Positions 8,331 through 16,588 of a stretch of DNA of 64,000 bases are shown piece after piece. The notes under the pieces are model-generated. The model had not been told where the DNA came from. It ran no database searches and saw only the letters and a list, made by a program, of their open reading frames with translations. Location: the NCBI RefSeq assembly GCF_000718135.1, contig NZ_JOEM01000006.1, forward strand, positions 124,001 to 188,000, read 5' to 3'. The stretch is from Streptomyces cyaneofuscatus. Its GTDB lineage: Bacteria > Actinomycetota > Actinomycetes > Streptomycetales > Streptomycetaceae. Within the stretch, counting starts at the first letter, position 1. The number at the start of each line of letters is the position of its first letter. The translations under genes were made by a program, and so were the position numbers.

Positions 8331-8731
8331 AGGCTCCCGAGGTGGTCCGCGCCGCACCGGCGTCTCAGGGCTGCCTAGGCACCTCGCCACCTCCGCTTCC
8401 GGTCCCATGAGCTCCACTCCCGCCAGGCCGGAAAGTCGGTCACGACCGCGCTCCGCCCCCTCCCTTGGTTCAAGGCCGACACCCGCTGGTGCCCCCGCCC
8501 AGGGTGTCGGCAGACGCACCGCAGCGGCTGCGCATCCTTGAGGTCGGCTCGCGACGCATCGCCAGCACACGGCACCCACGGCGAGAGCAGACCAGCTGTG
8601 TCGGGGGGCGCGTCGCCCTACACGAGTAGGTAAGCCGTGCCCTGCGGTGGGGTAACTTGCCTGTCGTGCTCGGCCGGAAAGCCGTGTCGCCAGGCACGTA
8701 CACGCGGGCACGCTGGCGGGAGGTCGCTTCC
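8331..8731. other. gene-free stretch upstream of the phosphatase gene
   Basis: About 400 bp without a supported gene. The last ~100 bp contain a modestly AT-rich patch (CACGAGTAGGTAAGCCGTG, near 8617) where a promoter for the downstream gene could lie. No repeat or hairpin stands out. Confidence 0.3.
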
Positions 8732-10027
8732 ATGCGGGACAGTGAGAAGGACGGCCTGGGTGAGGCGCTGGCCGCGGCGGAGGCCGCGCCGCCGGTGGAG
8801 TCCGTCGACGTCATAGCCGCTTCTTTGAGAAGACAGCTCGGGGCCCGGTCGGTGTCGTTCCTGATCACCGACTTCACGGGTGCCTCCGTCGTCCGCCTGG
8901 GCACCGCGGACGACATCGACCTGGAGCGTTCCGCAGATCCGATCGCCGTCTCCGGCACCGTCTACGACAAGGTGATCCGGACCCAACGGCCGCAGGTGGA
9001 GGCCGTAGAGGGCGGTGCGTGGACGCGGGTGATCGCACCGGTCACCAATCGCGGGGACGCGATCGGGCTGCTTGAGCTCCATCTGCCCCAGTACCCCGGG
9101 GCGGACGCACTGCTGAGAATCAGCCGGAGTGCCCACGCCCTGGCCTACATCATCATCGCGAACCGGCCCTTCACCGACCTGTATCAGTGGGGCCGGCGTA
9201 CTTCCCCGCTGGGCCTGGCCGCCGAGATCCAGCACCGGCTGCTGCCCACGTCGCTGGCCTGCGAGGCGGCCCAGTTCGCGGTCGCCGGGGCCTTGGAGCC
9301 GGCCGAGCATGTCGGCGGCGACACCTTCGACTACGTCATAGACCGCGACTACGTCCAGCTGTCCGTCACCGATGCCATGGGGCACGACGTGGATGCCGCG
9401 CTCCTGGCCACCCTCCTCGTCGGCGCACTGCGCCGTGCCCGCAGGCAGGGGGCCGACCTCGCCGAGCAGGCGCGGGCCGCCGACCAGGCCGTGGCCGAGC
9501 ACAGCGGCGGCCGCTACGTCACCGGACAACTGCTGCGGATCAGCCTGCGCGACGGTCGAACCGAGTTCATCAACGCCGGCCACCCCTGGCCCCTGCGCCT
9601 GCGCGGCGGAAAGGCCGAGGAGATCACACCGGCCGTCGACATGCCCTTCGGCTTCATAGCGCCCCACACCTACACGGTCCAGGAGCTGGACCTGCAGGCC
9701 GGCGACCGGCTGGTCATGCTCACCGACGGAATGCTGGAGCGCAGCGCTGCGGCTCTCGATCTGCCGGCGCTCATCGAGAGCACCCAGGACCTGCACCCGC
9801 GGGAGGCCGCCCGGTTCCTGATCGAGCACGTCGTCCAAGCCCACGACGGGCGCCTGGACGACGACGCCACCGTGATGTGTCTGGACTGGTACGGCACCAT
9901 GTCCACCCGCCGCGACGCGGACCAGGGCGCCGACGTCTCCGAAGCTTCCCCGACGGCAGGACAGCACACCTCTCCCTCAACGGCCGCAGGACCTCGAAGC
10001 CGAAGGGGCCCGGCCCCATGCCCGTAA
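8732..10027 (+). CDS. PP2C/SpoIIE-type Ser/Thr phosphatase with N-terminal sensor domain
   Basis: The protein has 431 aa. ATG 8732 follows GGCGGGAGG. Residues 1-150 form a GAF-like sensor region (VDVIAASLRRQLGARSVSF, then IAPVTNRGDAIGLLELHLP). Residues 165-395 are the SpoIIE phosphatase: LQHRLLPTSL-type entry (AEIQHRLLPTS), VGGDTFDY, SVTDAMGHDVDAALLA, FINAGHPWPLRL, MLTDGMLER and DDDATVMCL supply the metal-binding Asp residues. SpoIIE/RsbU phosphatases dephosphorylate STAS antagonists, so with the nearby anti-sigma and STAS genes it completes a partner-switching set in the island. The C-terminal ~40 residues are low complexity. Confidence 0.88.
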   Translation: MRDSEKDGLGEALAAAEAAPPVESVDVIAASLRRQLGARSVSFLITDFTGASVVRLGTADDIDLERSADPIAVSGTVYDKVIRTQRPQVEAVEGGAWTRVIAPVTNRGDAIGLLELHLPQYPGADALLRISRSAHALAYIIIANRPFTDLYQWGRRTSPLGLAAEIQHRLLPTSLACEAAQFAVAGALEPAEHVGGDTFDYVIDRDYVQLSVTDAMGHDVDAALLATLLVGALRRARRQGADLAEQARAADQAVAEHSGGRYVTGQLLRISLRDGRTEFINAGHPWPLRLRGGKAEEITPAVDMPFGFIAPHTYTVQELDLQAGDRLVMLTDGMLERSAAALDLPALIESTQDLHPREAARFLIEHVVQAHDGRLDDDATVMCLDWYGTMSTRRDADQGADVSEASPTAGQHTSPSTAAGPRSRRGPAPCP

Positions 10028-10198
10028 CGGACCATGCGCCGAGCGCGAGGATCGACTCGATGCAGAGGTGAGCCGACTCGTCTCCAGGAGCCTTGGCTCC
10101 GGTGCCGCTGACAGGCGGTTCAGCGCCTCCGGCAACAGGGCCTCAGTGCTGTCCTGCTCGCAGCGGCAGCGCGGGAGAGCCTGCCAATGTTCGACTAA

Positions 10199-10204
10199 TA
10201 TAAT
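10199..10204 (+). promoter_or_regulatory. TATAAT -10 element; probable leaderless start
   Basis: A perfect TATAAT ends 7 nt before ATG 10212, so a transcript starting 6-8 nt downstream would begin at or next to the ATG. This is a rare AT-rich patch in this DNA. No clear -35 and no SD are seen. Confidence 0.5.
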
Positions 10205-10211
10205 CGGCTCT

Positions 10212-10571
10212 ATGTCGAAGCCTGACGCGCTGCTTGTTGACGTTGCCGCCCTGGTGGAATCCGGGCGCAGCAATCAGATGGCCCTGACCGTGGTCGCCGG
10301 TGGAGCTGTCATCACAGGCCGGCTGGCACCCGAGGCCGTCTGGAGGCAGCGGGTGTCGGAGGTCCTTGCGGACTCGGCCCGCCTAAGCGACTTCTCCGCC
10401 ACGTTCACCACCGCTGCACCCGAGGAAGGGCCGCCCACGCACCTGCACTTCCACGTGGCGCGGATTCTGCAGGGCACGGTGGGGATCCCGGAGACGGGCG
10501 GGATGTACCGGGTCGCGATCGAGGACGTCAGCGCCTGGACGATGGGCGACTTCAGCTACTCCGACCACTGA
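10212..10571 (+). CDS. GvpU-like (gas vesicle accessory-like) protein
   Basis: The protein has 119 aa. The pattern LVESGRSNQMALTVVAGGAVITGRL at the N-terminus and a C-terminal RVAIEDVSAWTMGDFSYS resemble the small GvpU-type accessory proteins of actinomycete gas-vesicle loci, as I remember that family. No other gvp gene is present in the window, so if the assignment is right this is an orphan. The start at ATG 10212 has no SD but a TATAAT 7 nt upstream. The gene is convergent with the next one across a terminator hairpin. Confidence 0.55.
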   Translation: MSKPDALLVDVAALVESGRSNQMALTVVAGGAVITGRLAPEAVWRQRVSEVLADSARLSDFSATFTTAAPEEGPPTHLHFHVARILQGTVGIPETGGMYRVAIEDVSAWTMGDFSYSDH

Positions 10572-10602
10572 GACACTGCCGGGCCGGACTGCTCCAGCAC
10601 AC

Positions 10603-10639
10603 GGTGAGGGCCGCCCGGATGCTCCGGACGGCCCTCACC
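10603..10639. terminator. bidirectional terminator hairpin
   Basis: Arms GGTGAGGGCCG (10603-10613) and CGGCCCTCACC (10629-10639) form an 11-bp stem between convergent genes. Confidence 0.65.
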
Positions 10640-10672
10640 ACTGCTTTCCGGCGGCTCACGCCTGCCCGTCGC

Positions 10673-10984
10673 TCAAGCGGCCACAGGGGCGCCGAGCATC
10701 GCGGATGCCTGCTGCAAAGGATTGAGAACGCGAGTGGGCGCGGGGGCCGGGGCCAGGTCGCGGCAGGTGAAGCCGAGCTGGGTCATGGCCCGCAGTACTT
10801 CTCCTGCGCTGAAGTCGCGGCGGTCCTGGCGTGTGATGACCTGTCCGACCTGTTTGACGGGGTAGGTCCGTCGGCCGATGATCACGGACTCGCCGACAGC
10901 GTGCTCGGGCTTGATGCCCTTCATCGATTCCAGGACGCCGCTCCTGGTGAGGTCGAACGGGAAGCGGGCGATGACACAGCGCAT
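10673..10984 (-). CDS. conserved streptomycete protein, SCO5918 family
   Basis: The protein has 103 aa: MRCVIARFPFDLTRSGVLES, then VIIGRRTYPVKQVGQVITRQD and an FSAGEVLRAMTQLGF helix. It resembles the uncharacterised SCO5918 family, whose S. coelicolor gene I recall near a DEAD-box helicase and a cold-shock gene. The same association is kept here. No catalytic motif, signal peptide or membrane segment is visible. Confidence 0.65.
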   Translation of the reverse strand: MRCVIARFPFDLTRSGVLESMKGIKPEHAVGESVIIGRRTYPVKQVGQVITRQDRRDFSAGEVLRAMTQLGFTCRDLAPAPAPTRVLNPLQQASAMLGAPVAA

Positions 10985-11040
10985 GATGCCTCACAGGGAG
11001 AGGAACGAAGAGGGAGTGGTTCTGCCGCGGATGGGACGGC

Positions 11041-11445
11041 TCAGCGGGCGAGGGCGAGGACGCCCAGGGCGCTGCCGTGTTCGTCGACCACGGGCAGGGC
11101 ATCGACGTCGCTGTAGCGCATCATGTGCCCGGCTTCGGCCATGGTGGTCACGGGCGAGGTGAACGGCCCTCGGTCCCCGAGGATGTCCCGCAGCCGGACC
11201 CTGTCCGAGTACGCGGAACCGTCACGAGCTGCTGCAAGCTGGGTTTGGGTGACCAGCCCGGTACACCGGCCGCTGTCGTCGCAGACAAGCAGATGCCCGG
11301 TGCGGGCACTGGCCATGACGGACAGGGCCACCTCGACGGTCATGTCATCACAGACCTGCGGCCCGGCGGTGTCCATGGCATCGGCGACCGTCCTGCCTAC
11401 GGCAGTGGCATGCGTCGTGCGGGGCTGCATCTGGACGAACGTCAA
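11041..11445 (-). CDS. tandem CBS-domain protein
   Basis: The protein has 134 aa with two CBS motifs: VADAMDTAGPQVCDDMTVEVALSVMA / GHLLVCDDSGRCTGLVTQTQL and DILGDRGPFTSPVTTMAEAGHMM / DALPVVDEHGSALGVLALAR. CBS pairs bind adenosyl ligands and act as energy or redox sensors. I chose TTG 11445 because a perfect AGGAGG ends 6 nt upstream of it; the internal ATG 11430 lacks an SD. It is downstream of the DEAD-box helicase gene on the same strand, about 46 bp away, so an operon is likely. Confidence 0.8.
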   Translation of the reverse strand: MTFVQMQPRTTHATAVGRTVADAMDTAGPQVCDDMTVEVALSVMASARTGHLLVCDDSGRCTGLVTQTQLAAARDGSAYSDRVRLRDILGDRGPFTSPVTTMAEAGHMMRYSDVDALPVVDEHGSALGVLALAR

Positions 11446-11491
11446 AAGGTGCCTCCTGCAGTGGTGGGTGAGTTTCCGGATCACGGAGTTC

Positions 11492-13009
11492 TCAGGCTGC
11501 AGCGTCGAAGGAGGACTGATGTACGGTCACGCGCCGGGCCGCGGAGGCGGGGCTGCGCCGGCCGCGAGAGGATGCGCTGCGGCTGCGCTCACGCCGCGCG
11601 ACTACCGGCGCGGTGATCGTCACAGGAATGCCGGAGGGGGCCTGGGCGCCGGTGATGCGGCCGAGTGCCTCTTCGCCGGAGCGGACCTGGGTGGTCTGGG
11701 GCACGATGCCGGCGGCGGTCATGAGGCGGGTCATGTCGCGGCGCTGGTTGGGGGTGACCAGCGTGACGACGCTGCCGGACTCCCCTGCCCTCGCGGTTCG
11801 GCCGCCGCGGTGCAGGTAGTCCTTGTGGTCGGTCGGCGGGTCGACGTTGACGACGAGGTCGAGGTTGTCGACGTGGATGCCGCGCGCGGCGACGTTCGTG
11901 GCCACGAGCACGGTGACGTGCCCGGTCTTGAACTGGGTGAGGGTCCGGGTGCGCTGCGACTGCGCCTTCCCGCCGTGCAGCGCCGCGGCCCTCACCCCGC
12001 TGGCCAGCAGGTGATCGGTGAGCTTGTCGACGGCCCGCTTGGTGTCCAGGAACATGATCACCCGGCCGTCGCGGGCCGCGATCTCGGTGGTCGTACGGTT
12101 CTTGTCCGCGCCGTGCACGTGGAGCACGTGGTGCTCCATCGTGGTGACCGCACCGGCGGAGGGGTCGACGGAGTGGACGACCGGGTCGCTGAGGTAGCGG
12201 CGGACCAAGCGGTCGACGTTACGGTCCAGGGTGGCGGAGAACAGCATCCGCTGGCCCTCGGGGCGGACCTGGTCCAGAAGCTCGGTGACCTGGGGCATGA
12301 AGCCCATGTCGGCCATCTGGTCAGCCTCGTCCAGCACGGTGATCGCGACCTGGTCAAGTCGGCAGTCACCACGGTCGATGAGGTCCTTGAGCCGGCCCGG
12401 CGTCGCCACGACGACCTCGGCACCACCGCGCAACGCCTGGGCCTGCCTCCCGATCGACATCCCACCGACGACGGTGGCCATGCGCAGCCTCACCGAGCGG
12501 GCGTAGGGAGCCAGGGCGTCGGTCACCTGCTGGGCCAGCTCACGCGTCGGCACGAGGACCAGGGCCAGAGGCTGACGGGGCTCGGCACGCTGACCGGCGG
12601 TGCGGGCCAGCAGGGCCAGTCCGAAGGCGAGGGTCTTGCCGGAGCCGGTGCGCCCTCGCCCCAGGGCGTCGCGGCCCGCCAGGGTGTTGGGCAGGGTCGC
12701 CCCCTGGATCGGGAACGGAACGCTCACCCCCTGCGCGGTCAGCGCCGCCAGCAGCTGTGCCGGCATGTCGAGGTCGGCGAACGCCTCGACGGCGGGCAGT
12801 GCGGGAGTGACCGTGACCGGCAGGGCGAACTCGCCCTGTACCGCGGCGGGCCGCCGCCCATGGCCACCCGAGCGGCCCGAACCGCCGGAACGGGCCGGGG
12901 CAGCGGAACGGGTCGGGGCGGTCGAGTTGAAGCGGCTACCGCCCCGGCCGGAGTCGGCGGTACGGCTGCGGGCACGGGAAGAGCGGTTGTTCGTACGTGT
13001 GGGGTTCAT
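11492..13009 (-). CDS. DEAD-box RNA helicase
   Basis: The protein has 505 aa. Motifs in order: Q motif FPIQGATLP (~99-107), Walker A GRGRTGSGKT (117-126), PTRELA (154-159), VATPGR (201-206), DEAD (227-230), SAT (258-260), ARGIHVDNLD and HRGGRTARAG near residue 400. The Ser/Arg/Gly-rich N-terminal 60 residues and basic C-terminus should bind RNA. It unwinds RNA duplexes with ATP; its position after the cold-shock gene suggests cold-induced RNA remodelling, as with CsdA-type helicases. Start ATG 13009 has AAGGAAGG as SD, part of which lies in a palindrome. Confidence 0.92.
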   Translation of the reverse strand: MNPTRTNNRSSRARSRTADSGRGGSRFNSTAPTRSAAPARSGGSGRSGGHGRRPAAVQGEFALPVTVTPALPAVEAFADLDMPAQLLAALTAQGVSVPFPIQGATLPNTLAGRDALGRGRTGSGKTLAFGLALLARTAGQRAEPRQPLALVLVPTRELAQQVTDALAPYARSVRLRMATVVGGMSIGRQAQALRGGAEVVVATPGRLKDLIDRGDCRLDQVAITVLDEADQMADMGFMPQVTELLDQVRPEGQRMLFSATLDRNVDRLVRRYLSDPVVHSVDPSAGAVTTMEHHVLHVHGADKNRTTTEIAARDGRVIMFLDTKRAVDKLTDHLLASGVRAAALHGGKAQSQRTRTLTQFKTGHVTVLVATNVAARGIHVDNLDLVVNVDPPTDHKDYLHRGGRTARAGESGSVVTLVTPNQRRDMTRLMTAAGIVPQTTQVRSGEEALGRITGAQAPSGIPVTITAPVVARRERSRSASSRGRRSPASAARRVTVHQSSFDAAA

Positions 13010-13019
13010 TCAGAACCTT

Positions 13020-13042
13020 CCTTGATACGGCACGTATCAAGG
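13020..13042 (-). promoter_or_regulatory. palindrome abutting the helicase ribosome binding site
   Basis: CCTTGATACG (13020-13029) and CGTATCAAGG (13033-13042) are perfect inverted repeats separated by 3 nt. On the mRNA the 3' arm runs directly into the AAGGAAGG SD. It could be an RNA switch controlling translation or a protein operator. Confidence 0.55.
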
Positions 13043-13278
13043 AATTCCCGCAGCGGAAGAACAGCGCGGGGAATCACAAGAACGGGCCGAGCAGAATAGG
13101 GAATCGAATAAGGCCTGCGAATGATCCCGGATGGGGAGGCGGGCCATGGAACGGGCGACGCCACAGGGGCGAGGAATCCAGTTCCACCGGTAGGTGGGAC
13201 TCGCAAGGAGTGGGCAGCGAGAAAACTCTGCGGGCGAGGGTTTCACCGCAGGTGGCACCACTCCGGGAGAATGCCCGG

Positions 13279-13316
13279 AGCTGGGGCCCACACCCCGAAG
13301 GATGCGGGCCCCAGCT
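13279..13316 (-). terminator. terminator after the cold-shock gene
   Basis: AGCTGGGGCCC (13279-13289) pairs with GGGCCCCAGCT (13306-13316), an 11-bp stem just downstream of the cold-shock stop. It separates that gene from the helicase and should give an abundant short csp mRNA. Confidence 0.65.
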
Positions 13317-13334
13317 ACGAAGTGCGCGTCAGCG

Positions 13335-13538
13335 TCAGGCGGGAACGATGCTCTCGGCCGTCGGGCCCTTCTGGCCCGGTGCGATGTCGAAGGTGACCTT
13401 CTGGCCTTCGAGCAGCTCGCGGAAGCCCTGGGCCGCTATGTTCGAGAAGTGGGCGAACACGTCAGCGCCGCCACCGTCCTGCTCGATGAAGCCGAAACCC
13501 TTGGCTGCGTTGAACCACTTCACAGTGCCTGACGCCAT
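13335..13538 (-). CDS. CspA-family cold-shock protein
   Basis: The protein has 67 aa, a complete single OB-fold domain. [20 protein letters not shown] contains RNP1 (KGFGFI, 13-18) and DVFAHF contains RNP2 (26-31). It binds single-stranded nucleic acids and acts as an RNA chaperone. ATG 13538 has a strong SD, GAAGGAGATATGAC. It is followed by a terminator and then the DEAD-box helicase, its likely partner. Confidence 0.95.
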   Translation of the reverse strand: MASGTVKWFNAAKGFGFIEQDGGGADVFAHFSNIAAQGFRELLEGQKVTFDIAPGQKGPTAESIVPA

Positions 13539-14186
13539 GTCATATCTCCTTCGGGGCAGGTACGTCGGGATCCGTCATGCACGGATTCCGCGTCGCCGCG
13601 ATGATGCCCCGACCGGAGAGAACCGGAAATACAATGAAGCTTCCACTGGTTGGAAATACCCACGCAGAAGCTTGAAGTTTTGGGAACCACAACTGCAACC
13701 GAGATCGACAGTAGCATGCCGTAATGGTCCGCGTACGGTGAAAAATTTCAGTCTCTTTGCTGCGGTAAAAACACTCCCAGCGCGGCGCATTGAACTCTCA
13801 CGCCGCGGCCATAGATATCGGCCCGCCCCGAGCACAGCGTTGCCTGAAGGGTCCTCACCCTTCACAGTGCGGGGATGCCGACCGCTTCCCGGCGCGACAG
13901 GCTGGAGTTCACGGCAGCCCGAAGGGCACGAACGGGGCGGTACGCCTCCGGGAAGCTGCCCCTCTGACGCCGCGACCAAAGCTCTTCACTGGGTCGAAGC
14001 TGCCTGCAGACGCCGCCCCAACCAGCCGATGGACATCTTGCGCGAAGAAGCAGCGCCACGACAGAGCACCCACACCGAAGACGAGAGCAGCCTTTCGAGC
14101 ATGACGACCGCAAGGGAGACGACCCTTGAGCACACTTCCGGCAGGTGAGTCCGACACCTGCCGGTCTTCCACCGGCGCGCGGCGCT
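13539..14186. other. long leader and intergenic region upstream of csp
   Basis: About 650 bp without a supported gene. The 13620-13800 part is noticeably AT-richer than the surroundings (runs such as GAAAAATTTCAG at 13739-13750), consistent with a promoter and long 5' UTR for csp. A possible TACTGT -10 word lies near 13712 on the minus strand, without a convincing -35. Confidence 0.4.
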
Positions 14187-14525
14187 TCAGGCCGAGGTCG
14201 GCATGCCGGGCGGCTTGGTGTCTCGGTGGTGTTCGGCGTTGATGCGCCGGGCTTCCTCGAGTTGGTCCTCAAGGATGACGATGCGGCAGGCGGCCTCGAT
14301 CGGGGTACCGCCGTCGACGAGCTCGCGGGCGCGGGCGGCAATGCGGAGCTGGTAACGGGAGTAGCGGCGATGGCCGCCCGCGGAGCGCAGTGGGGTGATG
14401 AGGCGGGCTTCGCCGATGGCGCGGAGGAACCCTTGTGTGGTGTTGAGCATCTCGGCTGCCCGGCCCATGGTGTAGGCGGGGTAGTCGTCGTCGTCGAGAC
14501 GGCCGAACGAGTCGTCTGCTGTCAT
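14187..14525 (-). CDS. MerR-type HTH regulator
   Basis: The protein has 112 aa. The N-terminal winged helix reads YTMGRAAEMLNTTQGFLRAIGEA, RLITPLRSAGGHRRYSRYQL, typical of MerR DNA-binding domains. A short helical tail (RIVILEDQLEEARRINAEH) could dimerise, but there is no ligand domain or Cys effector motif. ATG 14525 follows AGGAAGG. A perfect hairpin and ~650 bp of repeated non-coding DNA lie upstream, suggesting a long regulated leader. It may control the cold-shock and helicase genes downstream; that is inferred from position. Confidence 0.8.
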   Translation of the reverse strand: MTADDSFGRLDDDDYPAYTMGRAAEMLNTTQGFLRAIGEARLITPLRSAGGHRRYSRYQLRIAARARELVDGGTPIEAACRIVILEDQLEEARRINAEHHRDTKPPGMPTSA

Positions 14526-14554
14526 CTGTACCTTCCTGTGGAACACGCGTCGGA

Positions 14555-14586
14555 GGGGCCCGGGTGCCATGTGGCACCCGGGCCCC
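14555..14586 (-). terminator. hairpin in the leader of the MerR-type gene
   Basis: A 15-bp perfect stem (14555-14569 with 14572-14586) lies 30 nt before ATG 14525. It matches in position the palindrome of copy A and could act as an attenuator or translation-control hairpin. Confidence 0.5.
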
Positions 14587-14817
14587 GAAGGAACTGCTAC
14601 ACCATCAGCCGGCCTTGATCGGCTACGCCGGCTCTGTGTTTCCGCATACCTGCCGGAAAGAGATCCGGGGGTTGCGGGGATCGCGGTTGCTTGACCGGAG
14701 ACCACCTCACTCACGATGTCCTGCGGTACCCGGGCCCAACACTTCCGCCCGGGCGATCCTGATGGCGCTCAACTCCTCCGTTCTTTCCCTCTGCACAAAC
14801 CACTTCCGTACTCCTGG

Positions 14818-15210
14818 TGGCCTCTCACAGAGCCACTCCGGCAGCCAGCCCCGTCGCCCGTCCTGCATCTGCTCTGGCTTAGAACCCCACTGCCGAACTT
14901 CCCGGTACGCGCGCCGCAGCCTGACGCCATTTACCGAGGGACCACTGGTACTGCGGACTGCAATCGCTTCCTGCGGTTGTGCTCACGGCAGCCCCTGAAA
15001 ACTGCGGGCCACCCGGTCCGGTCGTCAGCCCCGTCGCCATCCTGCAAGAACCCTGGCTTCGGAACTCCACCACCGCACCGACCTGCACACTGCAACTGCT
15101 GAGTACTGCTGCCCGGTAGTTCATCTCTACCAGGCCCTGCCGTCCTTCTCTTGCTTACGAGAGAAACCATAACCACCCCGCACCTCAATGTCTACCTCAG
15201 CCAGCACAGA
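14818..15210. repeat. island intergenic element, copy B
   Basis: This is the direct repeat of 5791-6165. It holds the ~42-nt motif twice, at 14846-14888 and 15026-15068. Copy B is joined to its hairpin by ~150 bp more than copy A. On the minus strand it forms the distal leader of the MerR-type gene. A conserved GTAGACAT near its right end in both copies resembles a -10 element. Confidence 0.6.
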
Positions 15211-15551
15211 TTTTCAGGCGCTAGCGAGAAAGGCTCTCTGCCTGAGCCACCGGCGGAGCAGAGATGGGCCATCCCAGCCAAGACCCTTGCACCCGACCAG
15301 GGCCGTTACCCGCAGCTGGGCACATCCGGTCGGGGCGCGGCCGGACAGGACACAGGCCCCGTTCAGACAGGACTCCAGCACGGCCGACGGAGACCAGGGT
15401 GGCCTGGTGGACACGATGAGCGTCGACGTCTCACCTGCCCGCTCGGCGACGGCACCTGCCCTTTGGGCCGGCTCACCTATCCGCCTGCCCGGACAACATC
15501 ACGGTGGCCGTCCACGCCAACGGCGGATCGCCCCTCATGTGCGGTGACTGG
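15211..15551. other. gene-free stretch
   Basis: About 340 bp between the repeat element and the TrhA-type gene. Short open frames exist but none has coding character or an SD. I see nothing else in it. Confidence 0.3.
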
Positions 15552-16382
15552 TCAGCAAGCGGCCAAGAGGATGGCGATGTAGTGCACGGTGAACGCTGCC
15601 ACGGTGAGCGCGTGGAACACCTCATGGAACCCGAACCACCGAGGTGAGGGGTCGGGGCGCTGGAGTGCGTAGACCATTGCGCCCGCGCTGTAGAGAAGAC
15701 CGCCGATCACGATCAGGGTGAGTACGGCCGCTCCTCCGGTGTGCAGGAAGTCGGCCAGGTACCACACCGGCGCCCACCCCAGAGCCAGGTAGCACGGGGT
15801 GTACAGCCAGCGCGGCGCTCCGACCCACAGGGCCCGGAACGCGATGCCGGCCAACGCGCCCGCCCAGACGGTCCACAGCAGCACAGACCTGTCGTTGGGC
15901 GACAGAAGCAGCACGGCCAGGGGGGTGCAGGTACCGGCGATGATCAGGAAAATGTTGGCGTGGTCGAGGCGTCGCAGGAGAGCCTCCCCCAGTGGCCCCC
16001 AGGTACCGCGGTGGTAGGTGGCGCTTGTCCCGAACAGCAACCAGGCAGTTACCGCGTAGACGGTGCAGGCCCAGGCTGCCTGCGGCGTGCGAGCCAGCCA
16101 GATGAGCGCGATGCCCGCGATCAACGAGGTGGGGACCATCCCCGCATGCAGCCAGCCACGTAGCCTCGGCTTGACCGGCTCCACCAGGTCGACAGCCTGC
16201 TCCACCAGAGCAGCGACCGGATGACCACTCTTCGCTCCATCGTCACCCTGGGCTTCGCGGGGCCGAGCGGCTTTGCTGCGCTCTCCACGCCCCGCGCCGA
16301 CGTGGACACCTCCAGCTCCAGCTGCATCGCGGGACACGGCTTCCCGACCTTCACCGGACTCATGAGCGTCACTGGCAATCAT
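15552..16382 (-). CDS. PAQR/hemolysin III family membrane protein (TrhA-like)
   Basis: The protein has 276 aa with about seven membrane segments after a soluble N-terminus. Family residues: LLFGTSATYHRGTWG (His), RLDHANIFLIIAGTCTPLAV and, at the end, WFGFHEVFHALTVAAFTVHYIA (paired His). These form the metal site of PAQR proteins, which affect membrane fluidity in bacteria. The first ~60 residues are polar and unusually long; a later start is possible because ATG 16382 has a weak SD. A membrane-fluidity protein suits a cold-stress island. Confidence 0.85.
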   Translation of the reverse strand: MIASDAHESGEGREAVSRDAAGAGGVHVGAGRGERSKAARPREAQGDDGAKSGHPVAALVEQAVDLVEPVKPRLRGWLHAGMVPTSLIAGIALIWLARTPQAAWACTVYAVTAWLLFGTSATYHRGTWGPLGEALLRRLDHANIFLIIAGTCTPLAVLLLSPNDRSVLLWTVWAGALAGIAFRALWVGAPRWLYTPCYLALGWAPVWYLADFLHTGGAAVLTLIVIGGLLYSAGAMVYALQRPDPSPRWFGFHEVFHALTVAAFTVHYIAILLAAC

Positions 16383-16588
16383 GCGCTCATGCTAGAAAAG
16401 CCAACGCGAAAGCCCTCAGGAGGTCCGGGAGAAAGAACTCGCCGCCGATGCGGAACCGACGCCGCCAGACGAACCCCCGCGCCCCCGACGTCGGTTCGGC
16501 CTGCCGGAGCCGAGTAGACCGACCGGCCGTGGGGAACGATCAGGCTTCCGGACCGGCATCTCCGCTCACCCACCCGCAAGGATCGCCC

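Noticed and set aside
14879..15010. Minus frame in copy B reading YREVRQWGSKPEQMQDGRRGW
   Set aside because: Copy A has a stop in this frame, codon bias is low, and the same bases recur in another frame at the second motif, so it is more likely non-coding.
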